Shown here: positions 42,726 to 50,574 of the stretch, one piece after another | Layout of the letters: the number at the start of each line of letters is the position of its first letter | Numbering within the stretch: position 1 is the stretch's first letter | NCBI RefSeq assembly: GCF_030540645.1 | Contig: NZ_JAUNVV010000010.1 | Span: forward strand, 1 to 63,217 | From: Arthrobacter sp. | GTDB lineage: Bacteria > Actinomycetota > Actinomycetes > Actinomycetales > Micrococcaceae | Reading direction: 5' to 3' | Length of the DNA stretch: 63,217 bases | The notes under the pieces: model-generated | What the model was told of the DNA's origin: nothing | Databases searched by the model: none | What the model saw: the letters and a program-made list of their open reading frames with translations, nothing else | Program-made: the position numbers and the translations under genes

Positions 42726-44654
42726 TCAGCCTAAGATCGCTGCTGCAATCGCGTCGGCGTCACACACCGTGCGGTAGCCACTGCGGTACTTCGCCGCAGC
42801 TTCCGCCGCGATGGCCGTTCCCCACTGCACTGAGGACAGCTGGAGGCCCAGAACGTACAGTCCGGCCACCGGCACGCCGGCACCATCCAAGGTCCGGTAC
42901 GGAGGCGCAGAAACGTCCAGGCCGCTTGTCACCACGGTCTGGCCGTCGGATGCGAGCATGACGGAGGGGCGGGCCAGACCGTCGGCAAACAAGTTCTGCA
43001 GCAACAGCGATTCGCTCCGCTGCACGTCATTGGCCGGGGCCAGCGCCTCCACCAGGTAGCGGGCAACCCAAGGCTCGTCCGCCACCCAAGGCGAGCTGAC
43101 CGTGAAGACGCCCTGCTCAATTCGGAAACGCGGATCAGGTCCGGCAAAGTGCACCACCCCTGCCCTCACCATGGCAGCCAATTGCTCCACCCTGAGTGCC
43201 GGTGGCCCGCTGGCCAGCCCTTCCACGAAGCCTTCAAACCAGCCGCGCAGCTCCCCCATCCACGAATCCGGCGTGATGCCCTTGTCGGCAACGAGCGACT
43301 TGATGATGGCCCTTCCCGCGTTGAGCGCACCAATGGCCATCTTTGTGGGGTCGTCCTCGCCACGGGCAGATCCGGCCGCGTCTTGGGTCAAGTACGCCAA
43401 TACCGCCGAGTCCAGTTCCTCACGCGTCGCAAAGCGGTGCGTTTCCCCCGGCCGTGGAACGTGCTTGGACAAGGGCCGGGCCAGCCCCTGCAGTTCCAGC
43501 AGATGCGCTGGCGGCACGTGCGCCGCCAGCAGCTCCTTCAGCCGTTGTTCCCAGAGCGCCCCGTCACCATTGAACCCGGAATGCAGCACCGCATCCAGCT
43601 CCGGCAGGAACTGCTCCGACACCACCTCAGGTCGGGTGCGGGCCAGCGTTGTGTAGTACGCCCACAACGTATCGCGGTGCAGCAGCGGCCAGATGTCGTG
43701 CCGAAATCCGGCAGTGGCGCCCATGGCACGGATCGCAGCAACTGCATCCTCACCAAGAAAACGCAGCACCACACTTTCCGGGTAGTAGCGCTCCACTTCC
43801 GCTTTGGCCCGGTACGGGGTGCCGCGGCGTGAAGCCCCCACAATGACCGGCTCCCGGCCCGAGGGAACATAGCGCAAGGCCTCGCCTGCCTCGTTGCCTG
43901 TCCGCTCAAAGGCTCCGCCACGCCCCTCGGTGAGCTGCCCCAGGACATCAAAAAAGTTCAGTCCCATGCCGCGCACCAGAACTGGTTCACCGGCGGGGAT
44001 CTGCTCCCAATCCACGTCGTTGGGCACAGCCGGCGGCAGGTACGTGAGCCCGGCGGCGCGCGCTTGCACCCGCAGCTCGCGCTGCACCGGGCTCAGTTTG
44101 GACTCCACATGCCCCAGCGCCAGCACCACCTGGTCCGCATGCAACTTCGGCCCGTCCAAAAGTTCGACGACGAAGCCACCTTTTTCGTGCTCCCTCGCCA
44201 CCCGCTTGGCCTCGGTGGCATGGATGGTGAGGCTCACGCCGTCGGGCATGACGTGTTGAAACTGTTCAAAGCACCAGCTCAGATACCTTCCGTAGAGGGG
44301 TCGGCTGGGGAAGTTGGTGCTCTGCAGAGTGGCCAGTTCGCTGCGGTCGTCGTCGCTGAGCTGCTCCCAAGGATCGGTTTGCTGGGCCATACGCCATTCG
44401 TTGAAGCTGCAGCCTGCCAGTGGAGGCACTGCCACACCTTGGTCCGGGACAAGCGTGGGGAAAAAGCTCTGCGTGTTCATCAAGTACAACCGCGACTGCT
44501 CGGTGCGCCATACGTGGCCTGCGCCCGGCGGAAAAGGGTCGATCAAGTGGATGTGCAATGGCTGTGCTGCCGAATCCTGTGCGTGCTGCGCCAGCAGTCG
44601 TTCCATGACGGATGTCCCTCGGGGACCCGCTCCCACAATGACCACTGTCTGCAT
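42726..44654 (-). CDS. FAD/NAD(P)-binding protein, oxidoreductase of unknown substrate
   Basis: A 642-aa flavoprotein with the FAD-NAD(P)-binding (NAD_binding_9) architecture. The dinucleotide fold is at the extreme N-terminus: TVVIVGAGPRGTSVMERLL, then a second glycine loop region VVLALGHVES near 195. Segments such as HLIDPFPPGAGHVWRTEQSRLYLMNTQ and LSWCFEQFQHVMPDGV are typical of this uncharacterised actinobacterial family. Alternative GTG at 44669 would add five residues. It is a single-gene unit, convergent with the nuclease. No dedicated partner enzyme is visible, so the substrate is unknown. Confidence 0.8.
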   Translation of the reverse strand: MQTVVIVGAGPRGTSVMERLLAQHAQDSAAQPLHIHLIDPFPPGAGHVWRTEQSRLYLMNTQSFFPTLVPDQGVAVPPLAGCSFNEWRMAQQTDPWEQLSDDDRSELATLQSTNFPSRPLYGRYLSWCFEQFQHVMPDGVSLTIHATEAKRVAREHEKGGFVVELLDGPKLHADQVVLALGHVESKLSPVQRELRVQARAAGLTYLPPAVPNDVDWEQIPAGEPVLVRGMGLNFFDVLGQLTEGRGGAFERTGNEAGEALRYVPSGREPVIVGASRRGTPYRAKAEVERYYPESVVLRFLGEDAVAAIRAMGATAGFRHDIWPLLHRDTLWAYYTTLARTRPEVVSEQFLPELDAVLHSGFNGDGALWEQRLKELLAAHVPPAHLLELQGLARPLSKHVPRPGETHRFATREELDSAVLAYLTQDAAGSARGEDDPTKMAIGALNAGRAIIKSLVADKGITPDSWMGELRGWFEGFVEGLASGPPALRVEQLAAMVRAGVVHFAGPDPRFRIEQGVFTVSSPWVADEPWVARYLVEALAPANDVQRSESLLLQNLFADGLARPSVMLASDGQTVVTSGLDVSAPPYRTLDGAGVPVAGLYVLGLQLSSVQWGTAIAAEAAAKYRSGYRTVCDADAIAAAILG

Positions 44655-44773
44655 GCCCTTGACTTCCACCCCTTGAGCTTAACTGATGGCACCCCCATAC
44701 AGTGCTGTACAGTATGGGCGCTGCTGGCGGTTGAGGTGGCGGCCGAGGCGGCACACAAGCCTAGGATGGTGCC

Positions 44774-46978
44774 ATGACTGATGCTGCACTGCCCACATTC
44801 CCCTTCGTGTCCGGTGAAACCGCCGGAGCTGTCGTTGCTGGAGAAGCAACAACCGGCGAAGCAAAAGCTGACGAACGCGCCGATGAGTTCCACTGGCTGG
44901 AAGACATCCACGGCGAGGCACCCATGGCTTGGGTCCGCGAGCACAATGAACGCACCGATGCGGCTTTGCTCAATCCCGCATACAAGGCCCTTGAAGCCTC
45001 GGTGTTGGAGGTGTTGGATTCCAAGGACCGCATCCCCATGGTGTCCAAACGCGGGCGCTGGTATTACAACTTTTGGCGCGACGAGGCCAACCCGCGCGGG
45101 CTGTGGCGGCGCACTACATGGGAAAGCTACCTTGGCGACGCCACCGACTGGCAGATTCTGCTGGATGTTGACGCGCTTTGTACTGCGGAGGACACCCAAT
45201 GGTTCTGGGCTGGGGCATCTCTACTGCGCCCGGCCCCCGGCCAGGAATACCGCCACGCCATGGTGGCGCTCTCCCCCGATGGCGGCGACGCCGTGGCCTA
45301 CCGCGAATTTGACCTTGACACACTTGCCTTTGTTCCCGACGGCTTTGAGCTGCCAGCGGCAAAGACACAACTGAGCTGGTTCGATGCCGACACACTCTGT
45401 GTGGGGACCGACACGGGAGACGGCTCCATGACGGCATCGTCCTACTCCGCCGCAGCCAGGGTGCTGCGCCGCGGGGAATCACTGGCACAGATGGCTGCGA
45501 AGGAGCCACTGTTTTCCGTTCCGCAAAACCACCTGAGCTGCGGAGTTTCGCACAGCACCACACCCGGCTTTGAACGGGATGTGGCCTACGACGTGCTGGA
45601 TTTCTACAACAGCCGCAGCTACTTGCGCGTGGACGGGAGCTGGGTTCACATCCAGGTACCGGATGACATGAGCGTCTCCCTCCACCGGCAATGGCTCCTC
45701 TTGCGTCCGCGCACGCCGTGGCACGTCGATGGCACCGAATACGCCTCCGGGACTCTGTTGGTGATTGAACTTGAGGCGTTCCTGGCCGGCAGCCGGGATC
45801 TGCGCACCATCTTTGCACCCACGCCCGCGCAGTCGCTGCAGTCCTGGAGTTGGACGCGTGACTTCCTGCTGCTGAACCTGCTCTCCGACGTTTCGGCAAA
45901 AATCCTGGTCCTCGACCCGGCAGCTGACTGGACTGCCGTGGAACTTGACGCCTGCCCGCCGCTGCATTCGGTGGACGCCTACGCCGTGGACGAGGACGAC
46001 CCCGACGCCGGCAACGACTACTGGCTCATCGCTTCCGGCTACCTCACCCCGTCCACCGTGTACCGGGGCACGCTGGCTGCCGAGCCTGCCGCCGAACACG
46101 CCGCCCCCTCAACAGACTCCCGCGGCACCCCGGGTGCAGCGGCAACGCTGGTGCGGAAGGCGCCGTCGTTCTTCAACGCGGAGAGCTACAGCGTGGAGCA
46201 GCACTTTGCCACCTCCGCCGACGGCACCCGCATCCCGTACTTCCAGGTGGGCCCCAAGGACCTCAAGCTCGACGGCGGCAACCCCACCTTGCTCAGCGGC
46301 TACGGCGGCTTCGAAGTTTCACGCACACCGTCGTACAGCGGGGCGGTGGGGCGCAGTTGGCTGGAGCGGGGCGGCGTATACGTGGTGGCGAACATCCGCG
46401 GCGGCGGCGAGTACGGCCCAAGCTGGCACACCGCGGCATTGCGGGAAAATCGGCACCGTGCGTACGAGGACTTCGCCGCCGTGGCGCGAGATCTTTCCGC
46501 CCGCGGTGTCGCCAAAGCTGCGCGTCTGGGCTGCGCCGGCGGAAGCAATGGCGGGCTGCTGGTGGGCAACATGCTCACCACGTACCCGGAATTGTTCGGT
46601 GCCATTTCCTGTGGCGTGCCGCTGTTGGACATGCGCCGGTACACGAAACTCTCAGCCGGGGCGTCGTGGATGGCAGAATACGGCGACCCCGATGTGCCGG
46701 AGCAGTGGGAGTACATCAAGACGTTCTCCCCGTACCACCTGCTGCGCAGCGGGCGCACGTATCCGGCAACGTTCATCTGGACGGCGACCTCCGACGACAG
46801 GGTGGGGCCGGTGCAGGCCCGGAAGATGGCTGCACGCATGGAGTCGATGGGGATTCCCGTGTGGTTCCATGAGGCTCTGGAAGGCGGGCACGCGGGGGCT
46901 GGGAACAATGAACAAGCCGCACGGCTGCACACGGCGTCGCATGAGTTCCTGTGGCGGGCGCTCAACGGAGAGCTGTAA
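44774..46978 (+). CDS. Prolyl oligopeptidase family S9 peptidase
   Basis: A 734-aa serine peptidase. The N-terminal beta-propeller region (about 90-430) precedes the alpha/beta-hydrolase domain. The nucleophile is in GCAGGSNGGLLVGNM, the acid in TATSDDRVGPVQARKM and the base in EGGHAGAGNN. The oxyanion segment is ANIRGGGEYGPSWH. No signal peptide is seen, so it probably acts in the cytoplasm on short proline-containing peptides. A low-complexity Ala/Glu start (about residues 12-40) differs from the family. The gene is alone and is followed by tRNA-Ser. Confidence 0.92.
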   Translation: MTDAALPTFPFVSGETAGAVVAGEATTGEAKADERADEFHWLEDIHGEAPMAWVREHNERTDAALLNPAYKALEASVLEVLDSKDRIPMVSKRGRWYYNFWRDEANPRGLWRRTTWESYLGDATDWQILLDVDALCTAEDTQWFWAGASLLRPAPGQEYRHAMVALSPDGGDAVAYREFDLDTLAFVPDGFELPAAKTQLSWFDADTLCVGTDTGDGSMTASSYSAAARVLRRGESLAQMAAKEPLFSVPQNHLSCGVSHSTTPGFERDVAYDVLDFYNSRSYLRVDGSWVHIQVPDDMSVSLHRQWLLLRPRTPWHVDGTEYASGTLLVIELEAFLAGSRDLRTIFAPTPAQSLQSWSWTRDFLLLNLLSDVSAKILVLDPAADWTAVELDACPPLHSVDAYAVDEDDPDAGNDYWLIASGYLTPSTVYRGTLAAEPAAEHAAPSTDSRGTPGAAATLVRKAPSFFNAESYSVEQHFATSADGTRIPYFQVGPKDLKLDGGNPTLLSGYGGFEVSRTPSYSGAVGRSWLERGGVYVVANIRGGGEYGPSWHTAALRENRHRAYEDFAAVARDLSARGVAKAARLGCAGGSNGGLLVGNMLTTYPELFGAISCGVPLLDMRRYTKLSAGASWMAEYGDPDVPEQWEYIKTFSPYHLLRSGRTYPATFIWTATSDDRVGPVQARKMAARMESMGIPVWFHEALEGGHAGAGNNEQAARLHTASHEFLWRALNGEL

Positions 46979-47070
46979 TTTTGGCGCACCGGGCCCTCGT
47001 TTTGCTTTGAGGGGCTTCTACTGGGTAAAGTTTGGGATGCTGGTTAGGGGCTTCTACCCTTTCCAGTGCT

Positions 47071-47161
47071 GGAGACGTGCCAGAGCGGCCGAATGGGCTT
47101 CACTGCTAATGAAGTGTGGGGCACAACTCCACCGGGGGTTCAAATCCCCCCGTCTCCGCCA
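47071..47161 (+). tRNA. tRNA-Ser (anticodon GCT)
   Basis: Acceptor GGAGACG pairs with CGTCTCC, the anticodon stem CTTCA/TGAAG carries loop CTGCTAA (anticodon GCT, reads AGC), a long variable arm (TGTGGGGCACAACTCCACC) marks class II, and the T-arm is GGGGG-TTCAAAT-CCCCC. The discriminator is G47158; CCA is encoded at 47159-47161. Confidence 0.97.
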
Positions 47162-47164
47162 AGG

Positions 47165-47202
47165 AAAATGCGTCCTCAACCACGGTTGGGGGCGCATTTT
47201 TT
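47165..47202 (+). terminator. Intrinsic terminator after tRNA-Ser
   Basis: A 16-bp stem with two G-U pairs (47165-47180 with 47185-47200), a CACG loop and a T run to 47202 start 3 nt after the encoded CCA. Confidence 0.9.
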
Positions 47203-47268
47203 GTTGCCCGGGTTGGTCGGCAAGGGGTGCAACCGAAATTTCAGCCACGGGATTTCAGTCGTAGGACA

Positions 47269-48054
47269 TCAGCCCAGCTCAGCGCGGACCGCCTCTGGAG
47301 TGCTCGCGTTGAAATGCGGTGCTGACAAGAACGCCCCGGATACACCAGCGGAGTCGTCACTTGCCAGCCACACGGCTGCGGGCACCACCACTTCCGGCTC
47401 GGCGACCGGCAGGCGCGCCTTCATCGCGGCAGGCAGCCCGTTTGGGCCAAACAAGTGTGTGTCCACCATCCCTCCCGGGGAGAGCATGTTCACGCGGATG
47501 CCGTTCTCGGCCTGTTCCGCCGAGGCGATCCCGACCAGCGCATTCACGCCGGCTTTGCTGACGGCAAGAATCCCGCCACCGGCCCGTGGCCGCGAACCAA
47601 TCTCGGAGCTGATGGCAATGAAACTGCCGCCGCGATGCATCCGGGGAAACGCGGCTTTCATCGTCAACCACACCCCGAGGGTGTTCACCTCCAGAATTCG
47701 CATCGCCACGTCGGCGCTGTACAACTCGAGTCGCGTCATCCGGCCCGAGCCACCGAGACTGGACGCGGCAACGCCGGCATTGGCAAACACCACGTCGAGC
47801 CCGCCCAGCTCGTCAACCACGCGTTCGAACGCCGCCTGCACTTCCTCTTCGACCGTCACATCCGTCACCACGGCGAGGACGTTGCCGGCCCCTGCCTCCC
47901 GGCAGCGTGCGGCGACCCGCTCAAGGTCCACCCCGGTTCGGGCCAATAGCGCCACACTCGCTCCGGCCCCGGACAGGCCCACCGCCATCGCCTCGCCGAT
48001 TCCCCGGCTGGCCCCCGTGACGGCTACCACTTTCCCACTCAGATCCTGCATCAT
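47269..48054 (-). CDS. Short-chain dehydrogenase-like protein lacking the catalytic tyrosine
   Basis: A 261-aa classical SDR fold. The cofactor loop is VTGASRGIGEAM, the NNAG equivalent reads ANAGVA, and the active-site serines are at 149-150 (IAISSEIGS). The catalytic YxxxK position reads ILAVSKAG: residue 163 is Leu, while K167 is intact. The rest of the fold (IRVNMLSPGGMVDTHLF) is well conserved, so the gene is not decayed. It may be a binding or regulatory protein or use altered chemistry. The ATG at 48054 follows GAGG; upstream codons are not needed. Substrate is unknown. Confidence 0.8.
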   Translation of the reverse strand: MMQDLSGKVVAVTGASRGIGEAMAVGLSGAGASVALLARTGVDLERVAARCREAGAGNVLAVVTDVTVEEEVQAAFERVVDELGGLDVVFANAGVAASSLGGSGRMTRLELYSADVAMRILEVNTLGVWLTMKAAFPRMHRGGSFIAISSEIGSRPRAGGGILAVSKAGVNALVGIASAEQAENGIRVNMLSPGGMVDTHLFGPNGLPAAMKARLPVAEPEVVVPAAVWLASDDSAGVSGAFLSAPHFNASTPEAVRAELG

Positions 48055-48446
48055 TTCAGAGACCTCGATTCTGCCGCGCATCGCGACACTTCGATTCTCC
48101 ACCTTGGCCGGATCACCAGCAACGGGCCCTTGTCCCCCGCTAAAAGCATCGGCCCTCATGCGCACCTCATGGCCGCTTAGGCCTAACTGATATTCGGTCC
48201 TTAGCCGGAAGCCGTTCTGTTACGTCCTTGGAATACTGCCGGATTTTTCGGTTGAGAAGAGACATGGAATCATTACAGAGTTGAATCAAACTAAACACCC
48301 TGTAGTTTTACTGGTGTGTATGGAAGGTCAAGCTGAGACTGCCGCAAGGTGTGGGTAAAGACGCCCAAAGCTCAGCTGACAAGGCCCCGCGAGGGTTGCC
48401 AACAACGAGGACCGTGCTGTTTACGGTTGAAAAGGACTATAAATCA
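48055..48446. other. Intergenic region between divergent SDR and FAH-family genes
   Basis: Nearly 400 nt without a supportable gene. It contains an inverted repeat (AAACTA at 48288-48293 with TAGTTT at 48303-48308) that may act in the promoter of the FAH gene. I see no tRNA or recognised RNA. Confidence 0.5.
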
Positions 48447-49325
48447 ATGAAGATTGCACGCCTTGGTGAGCTTGGCCGGGAAATTCCCGTGGTCATTGCC
48501 GCCGACTCATCCGGAACCGAGCAAAGCTACGACGCACGTCCGCTCACTGACACCATCGACGGCGCGTTCCTGGCCAACGGAGGCGTGGCCGCCCTGCGCA
48601 CAGCACTGGAAAACGGCACCCTGCCGATCCTTGAAAACGCCGCTGAACTGCGCATCGGCACCCCGCTGGCCCGCCCCAACAGCGTGGTCTGCATCGGCAT
48701 GAACTACGCCGCCCACGCAGCAGAATCAGGGGCACAGCCCCCCGCAATCCCCGTCGTGTTCCTGAAGCCGAACAACACCGTTGCCGGCCCCTTTGACGAC
48801 TCCCCCATCCCCCCGGCAGCAGCCAAGTACGACTGGGAAGTGGAACTGGGCATCGTGATCGGCCAAGAAGTCAGCTACCTCTCCAGCACCGAGGAAGCAG
48901 CCAGCGCCGTGGCCGGCTACGTCGTGGCGAACGATCTTTCCGAACGCGAATACCAGCTCCCCGGCGAAGCAGGCCAGTGGACCAAGGGCAAGTCACTGCC
49001 CAAGTCCACACCCCTGGGCCCGTGGTTTGTGCCAGCCGATGAGGTCGACCCCAAGAACATGTCGTTGAAGAGCTGGGTCAACGGCGAACTCCGTCAGGAT
49101 TCAAACACCTCGGACCTGATTTTTGACGTCCCCACGATCATCCACCACCTGAGCCAGTACATGGTGCTGGAACCGGGCGACGTGGTGTTGACAGGCACGC
49201 CCGCAGGCGTGGCCCTCTCGGGTCGTTTCCCGTTCATTCAGGACGGCGACGTCGTCGAAGCTGAAATCGAAGGTTTGGGCCGCCAACGCCAAACATTCTT
49301 CCGCGCAGACACTGGCGCAAAGTAG
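48447..49325 (+). CDS. Fumarylacetoacetate hydrolase family protein
   Basis: A 292-aa enzyme of the FAH fold. The metal-binding acidic residues are in KYDWEVELGIVIG and nearby, with the CIGMNYAAHAAESG opening of the domain at residue ~73, and the closing VLEPGDVVLTGTPAGVAL. The N-terminal 70 residues are the small family-specific domain. FAH-family enzymes hydrolyse C-C bonds of acylpyruvates or act as decarboxylases and lactone hydrolases; the exact substrate is not evident. The ATG at 48447 follows an AAAAGGA ribosome site at slightly long spacing. It is alone on its transcript and ends at a GC-rich hairpin. Confidence 0.88.
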   Translation: MKIARLGELGREIPVVIAADSSGTEQSYDARPLTDTIDGAFLANGGVAALRTALENGTLPILENAAELRIGTPLARPNSVVCIGMNYAAHAAESGAQPPAIPVVFLKPNNTVAGPFDDSPIPPAAAKYDWEVELGIVIGQEVSYLSSTEEAASAVAGYVVANDLSEREYQLPGEAGQWTKGKSLPKSTPLGPWFVPADEVDPKNMSLKSWVNGELRQDSNTSDLIFDVPTIIHHLSQYMVLEPGDVVLTGTPAGVALSGRFPFIQDGDVVEAEIEGLGRQRQTFFRADTGAK

Positions 49326-49332
49326 CTGTGAA

Positions 49333-49361
49333 CGGGCCGGGGATTTTTCCACCCCGGCCCG
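49333..49361. terminator. Hairpin between convergent FAH-family and HAD-VOC genes
   Basis: A 10-bp GC-rich perfect stem (49333-49342 with 49352-49361) encloses a 9-nt loop containing five T residues. It fits both transcripts. Confidence 0.72.
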
Positions 49362-49365
49362 CAGG

Positions 49366-50574
49366 TCAGTTGTAGAGGCGCCCGTCGAGCACCGAGCGGG
49401 GCTGTTGCTCCGGGCTGGGGTGGGCGATGACCACGCGGATGCCGTCCGGGTCCCGGCCTTCAACGAACACCACCTCGCCGTCCGTATGCGTGTATGTGTA
49501 ACCGCCAAGGTCCTTGAGGACTCGCTCGAAGTGGGCCAGAGCCGCTGGACTGTCCGTGGACCACATGAGGTGGTGTTCACCAATACCGCCTGTGGGGTGC
49601 TCCTGGTGGCTGCCTTTCGCCACCAGGTAAAGTTGGAACCCGTCCGGCGTCAGAAGCAACGCACCGTTGCCTTGGCGAACGGGCACGGTGCAATTGAAAA
49701 GTCTTTGGTAGAAGCTCACCGATCTCTCCAGCTCGGCGACGAAGATGACTGAGGATGCAGCCTTGGCCCGGGGTGTATCCGCGCTGGCTACTAAGTCGGC
49801 CAAGTCGGAAAACACGGCATCGGCACCGTGTTTGCGCAGCTGATCTGCGTAGTCATGACCGCCGGCGTCGTCGTCGTGGTGGTTCACGCCAACCACAAGT
49901 CCAAAATTTCCGGCCCTGCCGGCTTCCACCCCTGCCAAGGCATCTTCGACAACAACGGTCCGGGCAGGGTCCACGCCCAGCAGCCGGGCCCCTTCGAGGT
50001 AGCTGTCCGGTGCGGGTTTGCCGGCCAGATCGCGTTCTTTGACCACATGCCCGTCAACACGGGCGTCGAAGAGGTCCGCTATCCCGGCAGCCTTAAGCGC
50101 TTCGGCCGTGTTCTCACTGGCGGAGACGACGGCGGTGGGGGTGCCCTGCGAGCGCAGCGCCTTGACGAGCGCCACGGCACCGCTGTAACTATCCACTCCA
50201 CTGGTTTTGAGTTCTTGCAGCAGCAGCTCATTCTTGCGGTTGCCCAGCCCTGTGACCGTGCGTGCGTCTGCAGCATCACCGTCGCTCCCTTCAGGCAGCG
50301 TGATGTCCCGGGACGCCAAGAAGTTCCGCACCCCGTCCGCGCGTGGCTCCCCGTCGACGTAGCGTTGGTAGTCCTCACCCGGATCGAATGGGGCGAACTC
50401 CTTTCCGCATCGGGTGCCCTCCTCCTGGAGGAACCCGTCAAAGGCCTTCTTCCATGCTGCGGCATGGACAGTGGCGGTCTTCGTTAGCACCCCATCAAGG
50501 TCAAAGAGCCAGGCGTCATAGGCACCAATGTCCACAGCCGGTTGTTCGCGGCTGGGGAGGCACTCGTTACTCAT
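49366..50574 (-). CDS. HAD beta-phosphoglucomutase fused to a C-terminal VOC domain
   Basis: A 402-aa fusion. Residues about 15-265 form a HAD subfamily IA enzyme of the beta-phosphoglucomutase type: nucleophile and acid/base D25/D27 in WLFDLDGVL, then VVSASENTAEALKAAGI, KPAPDSYLEGARLLG and VVVEDALAGVEAGRAG. From about 280 the chain becomes a glyoxalase-like VOC domain (SVIFVAELERSVSFYQRLFN, GIGEHHLMWST, VFVEGRDPDGIRVVI). The ATG overlaps the GH65 stop codon by 4 nt (ATGA) and follows AAAGGA. The mutase turns beta-glucose 1-phosphate from GH65 phosphorolysis into glucose 6-phosphate. The VOC addition is not usual. Confidence 0.87.
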   Translation of the reverse strand: MSNECLPSREQPAVDIGAYDAWLFDLDGVLTKTATVHAAAWKKAFDGFLQEEGTRCGKEFAPFDPGEDYQRYVDGEPRADGVRNFLASRDITLPEGSDGDAADARTVTGLGNRKNELLLQELKTSGVDSYSGAVALVKALRSQGTPTAVVSASENTAEALKAAGIADLFDARVDGHVVKERDLAGKPAPDSYLEGARLLGVDPARTVVVEDALAGVEAGRAGNFGLVVGVNHHDDDAGGHDYADQLRKHGADAVFSDLADLVASADTPRAKAASSVIFVAELERSVSFYQRLFNCTVPVRQGNGALLLTPDGFQLYLVAKGSHQEHPTGGIGEHHLMWSTDSPAALAHFERVLKDLGGYTYTHTDGEVVFVEGRDPDGIRVVIAHPSPEQQPRSVLDGRLYN

